Assembly (NCBI GenBank): GCA_963831705.1 | Contig: CAWHRE010000010.1 | Span: 2,046,001-2,110,000 of the forward strand | Reading direction: 5' to 3' | Length of the DNA: 64,000 bases | Origin: DASQPR01 sp963831705 | Lineage (GTDB): Bacteria > Actinomycetota > Actinomycetes > Mycobacteriales > Micromonosporaceae | Part shown: positions 32,748 through 40,879 of the stretch, piece after piece | Numbering within the stretch: position 1 is the stretch's first letter | How the letters are laid out: each line of letters opens with the position of its first letter | Notes under the pieces: model-generated | Told to the model about the DNA's origin: nothing | Databases searched by the model: none | Seen by the model: the letters and a program-made list of their open reading frames with translations, nothing else | Position numbers and translations under genes: made by a program

Positions 32748-33683
32748 ATGGGCACCGGATTTCGCGACTTCGACCTGGAAAAGGATGTCGAGGCGCTCGC
32801 GGCGTTGCTGGGCGAGGCGGCCGGCGAGCCGGTCTCCCTGGCCGACGCGCGGCGACGGTTCGGCAACGCCGTCGAAGGCACGATCTTTCACGGTGTGATG
32901 ACCGCCGACCGTACCGGTTACGCCGACGCGTACCGGCAGCCTTGGCACACCGACCGCCAGTTCACGACGCGCGTCGTCGTGGCCGGCCAGAGTCGGGGCC
33001 GTGGCGTCGGGGCCGGCCTGCTGGCCGAAGTGACCGATCGCGCCCTGGCCGGCGACGCGCTCACGATGCGCGGCAACGTCCGCGAGGCGAATGCGGACGG
33101 CGTACGGTTCGCCGAGCACCACGGCTTCTCGATCGTGCGTCGCGTCGCCGAGTCACGCCTCGATCCCCGGACGGTCGACCGTGACGTCCTCGTCCGCCCC
33201 GCCGCCGCCGGCATCATCGTCGCGTCGCTGCAGGAAATGGGCGACGACGAGGCGAACCGGCATGCGTTCTGGGACCTCTACGAGCGACTTGCCGCCGACA
33301 TCCCGAGTGATCAGGTCCGCAGGCGCCGGCCGTACGCGGAATTCACTCGCCAGTTCTTCGAAGCATCGTGGTTCCGGGCGGCCGGGCAGTTCGTCGCGGT
33401 CGCGGGCGACGAATGGGTCGGCATCGGCGCGCTGTCCTACCACCGGTCAACGAATTCGCTGTATCACCAGTTCACCGGCGTGGACTCGGCGCATCGAGGC
33501 CGCCACATCGCAGCCGCGTTGAAGCACGCGATGATCGCGTACGCGCTGGAGATCGGCGCCGACTATCTGCGCGCGAGCAACGACTCCGAGAACGCGCCGA
33601 TCATCGCGATCAACCGAGCGTACGGATATCTGCCGCAGCCGGGTTCGTTCGAGATGGTTCGGCAGCTACGCCGCTTGGAATGA
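32748..33683 (+). CDS. tandem GNAT N-acetyltransferase
   Basis: A 311-residue protein with two GNAT folds. The first (residues ~1-140) holds the acetyl-CoA motif VAGQSRGRGVGAGLLAEV and NADGVRFAEHHGF. The second (~155-311) has FTGVDSAHRGRHIAAALKHA and ENAPIIAINRAYGYLPQPG, the latter typical of MshD-like proteins. The substrate is unknown; mycothiol-type synthesis is a possibility only by resemblance. It overlaps the convergent DODA gene at the 3' end by 18 bases. Confidence 0.85.
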   Translation: MGTGFRDFDLEKDVEALAALLGEAAGEPVSLADARRRFGNAVEGTIFHGVMTADRTGYADAYRQPWHTDRQFTTRVVVAGQSRGRGVGAGLLAEVTDRALAGDALTMRGNVREANADGVRFAEHHGFSIVRRVAESRLDPRTVDRDVLVRPAAAGIIVASLQEMGDDEANRHAFWDLYERLAADIPSDQVRRRRPYAEFTRQFFEASWFRAAGQFVAVAGDEWVGIGALSYHRSTNSLYHQFTGVDSAHRGRHIAAALKHAMIAYALEIGADYLRASNDSENAPIIAINRAYGYLPQPGSFEMVRQLRRLE

Positions 33684-34439
33684 CCGTTTCGACAACCCGA
33701 TCCAGAAGCCGTCGATCCGCTGGTCGACCGGTGCTTCCGGGTCGGACGCCGCGCCGAGCGTGACGAACATCGGCGCGAAGTGCTCGATGGTCGGATGCGC
33801 GTACGGCATGCCCGGCGCCCGGTTGCGGAAGTCCATCAACTCGTCGATCGCACCTCGGGCCAGCACGTCGGCCGCCCACGCATCGAATTCGGCGGACCAG
33901 CCCGGCGCCTTCTGATCGACCGTGAAGTCGCGAAGGAACGGCAAGCCGTGGGTCAGGAACCCGCTACCCATGATCAGCACACCCTCATCGCGCAGCGGCG
34001 CCAGGCGCTTGCCGAGCGCGAGCAGCTTCGCCGGATCCAGCGTGGGCATCGAGATTTGGAGCACCGGGATGTCGGCGTCCGGGTACATCACGGTCAGTGG
34101 CACGTACGCGCCGTGATCGAGACCGCGGCGCGGCTGCTCGGCGACGGGTTCGGTGTCGGCGACCAGCTTCTTGATCTTCGCGGCGAGTTCGGGTGCGCCC
34201 GGTGATGCATACGTCGTGCGGTAGTAGCGCTCCGGAAACCCGCCGAAGTCGTAGACCAGTGGCGTCCCGGAATCGGTCGCGCCGATTGTGAGCGGTGCTG
34301 ATTCCCAGTGTGCCGAGACGACCAAGATTGCCGTCGGTCGGGGCAGGTCGGCCGACCAGGCGGCGAGCTGACTCGTCCAGAGCTCGTCGTCCACCAGCGG
34401 TGGAGCGCCGTGACCGATATACAGGGCAGGCATCGTCAT
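33666..34439 (-). CDS. 4,5-DOPA dioxygenase extradiol-like protein (LigB fold)
   Basis: A 257-residue class III extradiol dioxygenase family member. The metal-ligand histidines are visible in ALYIGHGAPP, LVVSAHWESAP and GSGFLTHGLPF, and the family-specific GLDHGAYVPLTVMYP is present. Bacterial members (YgiD type) open catecholic rings; the natural substrate here is unknown. I chose ATG 34439 (MTMPALYIGH); the first longer start would run into the promoter region shared with the divergent SDR operon. Confidence 0.9.
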   Translation of the reverse strand: MTMPALYIGHGAPPLVDDELWTSQLAAWSADLPRPTAILVVSAHWESAPLTIGATDSGTPLVYDFGGFPERYYRTTYASPGAPELAAKIKKLVADTEPVAEQPRRGLDHGAYVPLTVMYPDADIPVLQISMPTLDPAKLLALGKRLAPLRDEGVLIMGSGFLTHGLPFLRDFTVDQKAPGWSAEFDAWAADVLARGAIDELMDFRNRAPGMPYAHPTIEHFAPMFVTLGAASDPEAPVDQRIDGFWIGLSKRSFQAA

Positions 34440-34555
34440 GGGTCGAGAGTATCTCAACTTTACTTGCGCCCGCAACATTTGCCTTCGCACACAAGGCCAG
34501 GGCGGGGCTCCCGGCGCGAACGCGAACCTTGACACGCAGCGGCAACACCACGATG

Positions 34556-34571
34556 CTAAGCAAGCGCTTAG
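34556..34571 (+). promoter_or_regulatory. TetR-type palindrome upstream of the catabolic operon
   Basis: CTAAGCAAGCGCTTAG has 6-base perfect inverted arms around a 4-base centre. It lies 22 bases before the SDR start, and its form is like operators of TetR-family regulators of acyl-CoA metabolism in actinobacteria. No regulator gene is adjacent, so the binder is unknown. Confidence 0.5.
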
Positions 34572-34593
34572 TCAGCGATGGAGGAGTCTCAAC

Positions 34594-35346
34594 ATGAATC
34601 GTTTTGCCGGCAAGGTCGCGCTGGTCACCGGCGCCAGCCGCGGCATCGGCCTCGGCATCGCCGAGCGCCTCGTCGCCGAAGGCGCGAAGGTGTGCATCAC
34701 CGCTCGGAAACCGGACGCGCTCGAATCCGCGGTCGAGCAGCTCGGCGGACCGAGTCACGCGATCGCCGTCGCAGGCAAGGCCGATGACGCGGAGCACCAG
34801 GCCGACGCGGTCGCCCAGACCATCAGCGCGTACGGCCGACTGGATGTCCTCGTCAACAACACCGGCATCAACCCGGTGTTCGGCCCGACACTCGACACCG
34901 ACCTCGCCGCGATCCGGAAGGTGTTCGAGGTCAACATCCTCGCCGCGATTTCCTGGGCGAAGCTCGCACACTCGTCGTGGATGGATCGCAACGGCGGCTC
35001 GATCGTCAACGTGTCGTCGATCGCCGGTACGAAGCCGGCCCCCGGCCTCGGCGCGTACGCGGTAAGCAAGGCCGCGCTGATTCACCTCACGTCGCAGCTG
35101 GCGTTCGAGTTGGCACCGACGATCCGGGTGAACGCGGTCGCACCGGCGATCGTGAAGACCGTCTTCGCTTCCGCGCTCTTCGAAGGCCGCGAAGCCGAGG
35201 TCGCGCAGGGCTACCCGCTGGGCCGCCTGGGCGTACCGGCCGATATTGCGGCCGCGGTCGCGTTCTTCGCGTCCGACGACGCATCGTGGATTACCGGCCA
35301 GACCCTTGTGCTGGACGGCGGCATCAGCTTGACAGGAGGCGTGTGA
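34594..35346 (+). CDS. SDR family oxidoreductase (FabG-like)
   Basis: A 250-residue Rossmann-fold dehydrogenase. The cofactor motif is TGASRGIGLG (residues ~12-21), the structural NNTG motif lies near 89, and the catalytic Ser and YAVSK lie at ~140 and ~153. It probably oxidises a 3-hydroxyacyl-CoA or related alcohol. ATG 34594 follows GGAGGA and is strongly preferred over the longer frame. It is first in an operon of overlapping genes running to 40518; its stop shares one base with the MaoC ATG. Confidence 0.9.
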   Translation: MNRFAGKVALVTGASRGIGLGIAERLVAEGAKVCITARKPDALESAVEQLGGPSHAIAVAGKADDAEHQADAVAQTISAYGRLDVLVNNTGINPVFGPTLDTDLAAIRKVFEVNILAAISWAKLAHSSWMDRNGGSIVNVSSIAGTKPAPGLGAYAVSKAALIHLTSQLAFELAPTIRVNAVAPAIVKTVFASALFEGREAEVAQGYPLGRLGVPADIAAAVAFFASDDASWITGQTLVLDGGISLTGGV

Positions 35347-35798
35347 TGACGACGTTCGCGTCGATCGAAGATCTGCGAGGCGCGGCCGGCGCGGATCTGG
35401 GCTACAGCGACTGGATCACGATCGACCAGGATCGGATCAACAAGTTCGCCGACGCTACCGGCGACCACCAGTGGATTCACGTGGACGAAGCGCGCGCGGC
35501 GGAAGGCCCGTTCAAGACCACGATCGCGCACGGCTATCTGACGCTCTCGTTGCTCCCGGTGATCACCGGCGGGCGCATGCACGTGGACGGTGTGAAGATG
35601 GCGGTGAACTACGGCGTCAACAAGGTGCGGTTCCCGTCGCCGGTACCGGTCAATTCGCGGGTACGCGGCCACGTCGTGATCAAGGATGTCGAAGAGGTCA
35701 CCGGTGGGCTTCAGGTCACCGCGGTGACGACGATCGAGCGCGAGGGTGGCGACAAGCCGGTCTGTGTGGCCGAGTCGGTCGCCCGGTTCTACGCATAA
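35346..35798 (+). CDS. MaoC family hot-dog hydratase
   Basis: A 150-residue single hot-dog domain. The (R)-specific hydratase signature is visible: ITIDQDRINKFADATGDHQW followed by IHVDEARAA and TIAHGYLTLSLLP, giving the Asp and His of the D-x5-H type active site. It probably hydrates an enoyl-CoA. The ATG at 35346 shares the A of the SDR stop (TGATG). It is followed by a palindromic element, the only copy located inside an operon-like run of genes. Confidence 0.88.
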   Translation: MTTFASIEDLRGAAGADLGYSDWITIDQDRINKFADATGDHQWIHVDEARAAEGPFKTTIAHGYLTLSLLPVITGGRMHVDGVKMAVNYGVNKVRFPSPVPVNSRVRGHVVIKDVEEVTGGLQVTAVTTIEREGGDKPVCVAESVARFYA

Positions 35799-35801
35799 GA
35801 G

Positions 35802-35866
35802 AAGTTGATCCTGGAGTTATGAGCACGACACGTCGTCGATGCGCTAACCAACTCCAGGATCAACTT
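35802..35866. repeat. dispersed palindromic element, copy 4
   Basis: The left arm AAGTTGATCCTGGAGTTAT (35802-35820) and right arm AACCAACTCCAGGATCAACTT with one mismatch (35846-35866) flank a centre with CGTCGTCGATGCGC. It lies three bases after the MaoC stop, between co-directional genes, so it may separate the operon into two transcripts or reduce read-through. Confidence 0.92.
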
Positions 35867-35880
35867 GAGGTCTGAGGGCT

Positions 35881-35892
35881 TTGCGAGCGCAA
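35881..35892 (+). promoter_or_regulatory. 12-bp palindrome overlapping the ribosome binding site
   Basis: TTGCGAGCGCAA is a perfect palindrome apart from its AG centre and abuts the AGGGAG ribosome binding site of the second SDR gene. It is a candidate operator for a promoter located after the palindromic element; no direct support. Confidence 0.35.
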
Positions 35893-35906
35893 GGGAGCGC
35901 ACAGAG

Positions 35907-36695
35907 ATGGAGCTTGAGGGAGCCGGGGTTGTCGTTACCGGCGGTGGATCCGGGATCGGAGCTGCGCTGGCGACGCGCTTTGCGAGTCTCGGGGCACGCG
36001 TCGTCGTGAACGATCTGAACGCCGAAGGCGCCGAACGCGTCGCGGCGGAGATCGGCGGCCTAGCGGTGCCGGGCGACGCAGCGAGCACGGACGGCGTCAA
36101 GGCGCTGGTCGAGGCAGCCAAAGCGCACCTCGGCGCGATCGATCTGTTCTGCGCGAACGCCGGCGTCGGTACCGGTGGTGGCCCCGAGGCACCGGACGAG
36201 GCGTGGGATCTCGCATGGCAGGTCAACGTGATGGCGCATGTACGGGCCGCGCGTGAACTCCTGCCCGACTGGCTGGAACGAGGCAAGGGCCACTTCCTGT
36301 CCACCGTCTCGGCGGCGGGCATGCTGACAATGCTTGGCGCGGCACCGTACTCGGTGACGAAACACGGCGCGCTCGCGTTCGCCGAGTGGATGTCGATCAC
36401 GTACGGGCATCGGGGTATCACGGTTCAGGCACTGTGCCCGCAGGGCGTACGGACACCGATGCTGGAAGCATCCGGCGAGACCGGCAAGATCGTGCTCGTA
36501 CCGAACGCGATCACGACCGACGTGCTCGCGGACTCGGTCGTCGAAGCGCTCGCGGACGGACGATTCCTCATCCTCCCGCACCCGGAGGCGGCCGAGTATT
36601 ACGTCGCTCGCGCTGCGCAGCCGGAACGTTGGATCGGCGGCATGCGCAAGCTGCAGATGCAAGTCGAGCAATATGCAGGGGAGGCCATTCAATGA
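35907..36695 (+). CDS. SDR family oxidoreductase
   Basis: A 262-residue short-chain dehydrogenase. It shows the TGGGSGIGAA cofactor loop (~residues 11-20), CANAGVG near 88, the catalytic Ser in LSTVSAAG and YSVTK near 152. The C-terminal region is longer than FabG (LPHPEAAEYYVARAAQPERW), typical of SDRs linked to acyl-CoA dehydrogenase clusters. The stop overlaps the next ATG by four bases (ATGA), coupling it to the quinone oxidoreductase. Confidence 0.9.
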   Translation: MELEGAGVVVTGGGSGIGAALATRFASLGARVVVNDLNAEGAERVAAEIGGLAVPGDAASTDGVKALVEAAKAHLGAIDLFCANAGVGTGGGPEAPDEAWDLAWQVNVMAHVRAARELLPDWLERGKGHFLSTVSAAGMLTMLGAAPYSVTKHGALAFAEWMSITYGHRGITVQALCPQGVRTPMLEASGETGKIVLVPNAITTDVLADSVVEALADGRFLILPHPEAAEYYVARAAQPERWIGGMRKLQMQVEQYAGEAIQ

Positions 36696-37666
36696 AGGCA
36701 TGGCAGGTTACATCGCTGGGCGAGCCGCAGGACGTGCTGGAGCTTCACGACGTGGATCGGCCGGTACCGGGACCGGATCAGATCCTGGTGAAGGTCAGCG
36801 CGGTCGCGTTGAACTTTCCGGACGTCCTCATGTGCCGCGGCCTTTACCAGGTCCGGCCCCCGCTGCCGTTCACGCCCGGCGTCGAGCTCTGTGGCACCGT
36901 GGTCGAGGCCGGCGAGGGCGCGGTGTTCTCGGTCGGCGACCGCGTGATCGGTACGCCGACCACCGGTGCCCTCTCCGAGTACGCAATTCTCGGCACCGAC
37001 GATGCGTTCTCCGCACCGCTTGCCCTGGATGACGCTCAGGCCGCGGCGTTCCACATCGCGTACCAGACCGGATGGTTCGGGCTGCATCGCCGCGCGCACC
37101 TTCATCATGGCGAGACGCTGCTGATCCATGCCGCGGCCGGAGGCGTCGGAAGTGCCGCGATCCAGCTCGGCAAGGCGGCCGGGGCACGAGTGATCGGCGT
37201 GGTCGGCGGTCCCGCGAAGGCGAAGGTCGCGACCGATCTCGGCGCCGATGTCGTCGTGGACCGTCGTACCGAGGATTTCGTCGCGGTGGTCAAGGACGTC
37301 ACCGGCGGGCTCGGTGCCGATGTGATCTACGACCCGGTCGGCGGCGACGCGTTCGCGAAGTCGACGAAGTGCATCGCGTTCGAGGGCCGCCTGGTCGTCG
37401 TCGGCTTCGCCAGCGGTGACATCCCCTCGGCGCTCGCATCGCATGCACTGGTCAAGAACTACTCGGTGGTCGGGCTGCACTGGGGGCTGTACAAGAAGAT
37501 GGATCCGGACCTGATCCAGGCCGCGCATCGCGACTTATCCGCATTGGCCGAGGCCGGGACGGCGGTTCCACTGGTCAGCGAGCGCCTGCCGTTCGATCAG
37601 GCGGCGGCCGGCATTGCGAAGCTCGCGTCCGGAGATACGACCGGTCGAGTGGTGGTCGAGCTGTGA
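36692..37666 (+). CDS. NADPH:quinone oxidoreductase family protein (zinc-independent MDR)
   Basis: A 324-residue medium-chain dehydrogenase/reductase without the catalytic zinc ligands. It opens KAWQVTSLGEPQDVLELHDV and carries GVELCGTVVEAGEGAVFSVG, the nucleotide loop LIHAAAGGVGSAAIQLGKAA (~residues 145-164) and GADVIYDPVGGDAF. Members reduce quinones or enoyl compounds with NADPH. Here it lies within a fatty-acid-type catabolic operon. ATG 36692 overlaps the SDR stop; the phosphotransferase GTG overlaps its own stop. Confidence 0.9.
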   Translation: MKAWQVTSLGEPQDVLELHDVDRPVPGPDQILVKVSAVALNFPDVLMCRGLYQVRPPLPFTPGVELCGTVVEAGEGAVFSVGDRVIGTPTTGALSEYAILGTDDAFSAPLALDDAQAAAFHIAYQTGWFGLHRRAHLHHGETLLIHAAAGGVGSAAIQLGKAAGARVIGVVGGPAKAKVATDLGADVVVDRRTEDFVAVVKDVTGGLGADVIYDPVGGDAFAKSTKCIAFEGRLVVVGFASGDIPSALASHALVKNYSVVGLHWGLYKKMDPDLIQAAHRDLSALAEAGTAVPLVSERLPFDQAAAGIAKLASGDTTGRVVVEL

Positions 37667-38691
37667 GTACGCCTGGTCTTGATCTCGGCGCGCTGCGCGG
37701 ATACCTGGACGAACGCCATCCCGGGTTCGCGGACGGCAAGCTGTCCGCCGAGGTCATTGCGGGTGGAAAATCAAACCTGACCTATGTTGTACGCGCGGCC
37801 GGGTCCGACTCGTGGGTGCTCCGCCGCCCGCCGCTCGGTCACGTCCTGGCCACCGCGCACGACATGGGACGCGAGTACCGAGTGTTGACCGCGTTGGGAC
37901 CGACGGCCGTACCCGTGCCCGAAACGCATTTTCTGTGTGCGGACCCGGATGTGATCGGCGCACCGTTCTATGTGATGCAGAACGTGCCCGGCACGGTCTA
38001 TCGCAGCGCGCGTGAGACGGGTCAACTCTCGCCCGAGCGCGCGGTCGGCATGTCGCAGGCGCTCATCGACGTGCTCGCCGACCTGCACGACGTTGATCCG
38101 GTCAGCATCGGTCTCGGCGATTTCGGTCGGCCCGACGGCTACCTCACGCGACAGTTGAGTCGCTGGCACAAACAGCTCGAATCCTCGCGTACGCGTGACC
38201 TGGTCGGCATGGACGATCTGTTCGCGCAGCTGACGGCCGACATTCCGGTGAGCGGTCCGGCCGCGATCGTGCACGGCGACTATCGACTGGACAACTGCAT
38301 CATCGGCGATGACGACCGCGTCGCGGCCGTGCTGGATTGGGAGATGGCGACGCTCGGCGATCCGTTGGCCGACCTCGGACTCTTCCTCGTCTACTGGGAC
38401 GGCATGTCGCTCGTGCCGAGCCGGGCGCTGACCACGGCGGTGAGCGCATCGGTCGGATTCCCCAGCGGCCGCGAACTCATGGCCCGGTACGCCGAACGGC
38501 GATCGGTCGACCTCGACCGCCTGCCGTGGTACGTCGCATTCGGCTTCTTCAAGCTCGCGGTGATCTCCGAGGGCATCTATTACCGCTATCAAGCCGGTCA
38601 GACCGTCGGCGCGGGCTTCGATCGGATGGGCGAAATCGTCGAGCCGCTGGTCGAACTCGGCCACGCGGCATTGGCATCAAAGGAGATGTGA
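37663..38691 (+). CDS. APH-fold phosphotransferase, ACAD10/11 or LvaA-like
   Basis: A 342-residue aminoglycoside-phosphotransferase-fold kinase. It has the nucleotide loop region VIAGGKSNLTYVVRA (~26-40), the catalytic loop IVHGDYRLDNCIIG (~203-216, Asp and Asn) and the magnesium motif VLDWEMATLGDPLADLG. It belongs to the branch adjacent or fused to acyl-CoA dehydrogenases: animal ACAD10/11 and P. putida LvaA, where it phosphorylates 4-hydroxyacyl-CoA. Here the dehydrogenase follows with a one-base overlap, so the same pathway is inferred. It is not an antibiotic-resistance gene by context. Confidence 0.85.
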   Translation: MSTPGLDLGALRGYLDERHPGFADGKLSAEVIAGGKSNLTYVVRAAGSDSWVLRRPPLGHVLATAHDMGREYRVLTALGPTAVPVPETHFLCADPDVIGAPFYVMQNVPGTVYRSARETGQLSPERAVGMSQALIDVLADLHDVDPVSIGLGDFGRPDGYLTRQLSRWHKQLESSRTRDLVGMDDLFAQLTADIPVSGPAAIVHGDYRLDNCIIGDDDRVAAVLDWEMATLGDPLADLGLFLVYWDGMSLVPSRALTTAVSASVGFPSGRELMARYAERRSVDLDRLPWYVAFGFFKLAVISEGIYYRYQAGQTVGAGFDRMGEIVEPLVELGHAALASKEM

Positions 38692-39899
38692 TGGATTTCG
38701 AGTTCGACGCCAAGACGCAGGAGTTGCGCGCTCGACTGACCGGGTTCATGGACGAGTACGTCTACCCGAACGAAGCGCTGTTTCACGAGCAGATCCGCGA
38801 CGGCAAGCCGTGGAGCCGCCCGCCGTTGATGGAAGAGTTGAAGGCCGAGGCACGCAAAGCCGGACTGTGGAACCTGTTTCTTCCGCATCACTCTGGCGGC
38901 GCCGGCCTGACGAACCTGCAGTACGCGCCGCTGGCGGAGATCACCGGCAGGAGCCCGTCGCTCGCGCCGGAGGCGTTCAACTGTGCCGCGCCCGATACCG
39001 GCAACATGGAGGTGCTAGCCGCCTTCGGTACGCCCGAGCAGCAAGAACGTTGGTTGAAGCCGCTCCTCGACGGCGAGATCCGCTCGGCATTCTGCATGAC
39101 CGAACCGGACGTGGCGTCATCGGACGCGAACAACATCGCGACCAGGATCGAGCGCGACGGCGACGAGTACGTCATCAACGGCACGAAGTGGTGGTCGTCC
39201 GGCGCGATGTACGAGCGCTGCGAAATCTTCATCCTGATGGGCAAGACGGATCCGGGTGCCGAGCGGCACCGCCAGCAAAGCATGATCCTGGTTCCGCGGA
39301 ACACGCCGGGCGTGGACGTGAAGCGCGGCATGACCGTGTTCGGCTACGACGACGGTTCGCACGGCGGGCACGCCGAGATCACGTTCACCGACGTACGCGT
39401 ACCGGCGTCGAACATCATCTCCGGGCCTGGCGAGGGGTTCGCGATTGCGCAGGCGCGACTCGGCCCCGGCCGGATCCACCACTGCATGCGCCTGATCGGC
39501 ATGGCGGAACGGGCGCTCGAAATGATGTGCCGCCGGACGCTGTCCCGGACCGCGTTCGGCAAACCGATCGCCGAGCAGGGCGTCGTCGGCGAGTGGATCG
39601 CGGAGTCGCGGGTACGGATTGAGCAGGCTCGTCTCCTGGTGCTCAAGACCGCCTGGTTGATGGACACGGTCGGCAACAAGGGCGCGCACACCGAGATTCA
39701 GTCCATCAAGATCGCCACACCGCTGATGACCGAGTGGGTCATCGACAAGGCGATCCAGGCACACGGCGCCGGTGGCGTCAGCCAGGACTTCATCCTCGCG
39801 AACCTGTGGGCGGCCGCACGTACGCTGCGTCTCGCGGACGGTCCGGACGAGGTGCACCGCCGCTCGCTGGCCCGCCAGGAGCTGCGCAAATATGCCTGA
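38691..39899 (+). CDS. acyl-CoA dehydrogenase, ACAD10/11-like
   Basis: A 402-residue FAD flavoprotein. It carries FCMTEPDVASSDANNIATRI (~residues 129-148), INGTKWWSSGAMYERCEIFI (a branch-specific segment, ~156-175), RTAFGKPIAEQGVVGEWIAE and the C-terminal QAHGAGGVSQDFILANLW in place of the usual YEGT Glu segment. These are marks of the ACAD10/11 and LvaC group, which eliminate phosphate from phosphorylated hydroxyacyl-CoAs rather than simply dehydrogenate. The ATG at 38691 shares one base with the kinase stop; the stop overlaps the HAD gene start by eight bases. Confidence 0.87.
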   Translation: MDFEFDAKTQELRARLTGFMDEYVYPNEALFHEQIRDGKPWSRPPLMEELKAEARKAGLWNLFLPHHSGGAGLTNLQYAPLAEITGRSPSLAPEAFNCAAPDTGNMEVLAAFGTPEQQERWLKPLLDGEIRSAFCMTEPDVASSDANNIATRIERDGDEYVINGTKWWSSGAMYERCEIFILMGKTDPGAERHRQQSMILVPRNTPGVDVKRGMTVFGYDDGSHGGHAEITFTDVRVPASNIISGPGEGFAIAQARLGPGRIHHCMRLIGMAERALEMMCRRTLSRTAFGKPIAEQGVVGEWIAESRVRIEQARLLVLKTAWLMDTVGNKGAHTEIQSIKIATPLMTEWVIDKAIQAHGAGGVSQDFILANLWAAARTLRLADGPDEVHRRSLARQELRKYA

Positions 39900-40518
39900 T
39901 GACGAACGGGTGCCGTGTGGATTGCTGGTCGACTGGGGCGGCGTACTGACCACGAACGTATTCGAGTCGTTCGAAGCGTTCTGCCGGCGTGAAGGACTGG
40001 AAACGACGGCCGTACGGGATCTGTTCCGGAGCGATCCACGCGCGCACGATCTGCTGGTCGGGCTCGAGTGCGGCACGCTCGCGGACGCGGACTTCGAGAA
40101 GCGGTTCGGCGAGTTGCTCGGCGTACCCGGGGATGATCTGATCCGGCGCCTGATGGGTGGAACGCGTGGCGACACGGCAATGATCGAGGCGGTACGGCGT
40201 GCTCGTCACCACGGCATCGCAACCGGTCTGATCTCAAACTCGTGGGGCGTCAGCCGGTACGACCCGGATCTGCTCACGGAGCTGTTCGACGGCGTGGTCA
40301 TCTCCGGCCACGTCGGCATCCGCAAGCCGGCGCCGGAGATTTACGAGATGGGCGCGCGCGCGATCCATCTCGATCCGGCCGACTGCATCTACGTCGACGA
40401 TCTGCCCGGCAACCTGAAACCGGCGCGTGCGCTCGGGATGGTGACCGTCCATCACCGCGATCCGGATACGACCATCGCCGAGCTGTCCGAGCTTCTGAAA
40501 ATCTCCCTTACGGGCTGA
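39892..40518 (+). CDS. HAD superfamily hydrolase, last gene of the ACAD10-like operon
   Basis: A 208-residue HAD-IA protein. Motif I is LLVDWGGVLT (~residues 11-20), with the first Asp present but Gly where the second Asp usually lies. Motif II is GLISNSWG (~114), the Lys is in GIRKPAPEIYEM (~143) and motif IV is CIYVDDLPGNL (~166). Fused HAD, APH and acyl-CoA dehydrogenase domains occur in animal ACAD10, so this separate gene probably works with the two before it. The replaced second Asp makes phosphatase activity uncertain. Confidence 0.85.
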   Translation: MPDDERVPCGLLVDWGGVLTTNVFESFEAFCRREGLETTAVRDLFRSDPRAHDLLVGLECGTLADADFEKRFGELLGVPGDDLIRRLMGGTRGDTAMIEAVRRARHHGIATGLISNSWGVSRYDPDLLTELFDGVVISGHVGIRKPAPEIYEMGARAIHLDPADCIYVDDLPGNLKPARALGMVTVHHRDPDTTIAELSELLKISLTG

Positions 40519-40615
40519 TACTTCCGCGTTTCGCGTGCGTGTGCGTTCGAAGTGGACGTAACGTCGAGTCGGACATTCGGCCCGATAGCTGGCACTGAAC
40601 ATAGGGGAGATTCGC

Positions 40616-40828
40616 ATGGCTCGTAAGGCACTCGTGGTCCTGACCAGCGCGGTCGGCATCGCAGCGGTGGCGGCCGGCGCGTACATCGCTCGCCACCGTC
40701 GCGACGGCTACACCGCCGTCGGTACGGCGAAGGCCAAGCCGATGTCGTCCGACTCGCGGTTCGACGAAGACGCGTTGACGCAGGAGTTCGCGAACGTCGT
40801 GAAGGAAGAGTCGGTCACGTCGTTCTAG
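40616..40828 (+). CDS. small membrane or secreted protein
   Basis: A 70-residue protein with an N-terminal hydrophobic helix (ALVVLTSAVGIAAVAAGAYI, residues 5-24) followed by basic residues (RHRRDG) and an acidic soluble tail ending KEESVTSF. A GGGGAG ribosome binding site precedes the ATG. I recognise no family. A classical intrinsic terminator 15 bases downstream supports it as the end of a transcription unit. Confidence 0.7.
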   Translation: MARKALVVLTSAVGIAAVAAGAYIARHRRDGYTAVGTAKAKPMSSDSRFDEDALTQEFANVVKEESVTSF

Positions 40829-40842
40829 TCGGTTGACGAAAG

Positions 40843-40871
40843 AAAGCCCGACCCGAGCGGTCGGGCTTTTT
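40843..40871 (+). terminator. classical intrinsic terminator
   Basis: AAAGCCCGACC (40843-40853), loop CGAGC, GGTCGGGCTTT (40859-40869) followed by TT, giving an 11-bp stem and a run of five T. It is the only textbook U-tract terminator noted in the window. Confidence 0.93.
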
Positions 40872-40879
40872 CGCGTGCT

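Noticed and set aside
37663..38691. aminoglycoside resistance phosphotransferase
   Set aside because: The fold is shared, but the overlap with an ACAD10/11-like dehydrogenase and the WEMATLGDPLADLG motif place it in the acyl-CoA-linked branch.
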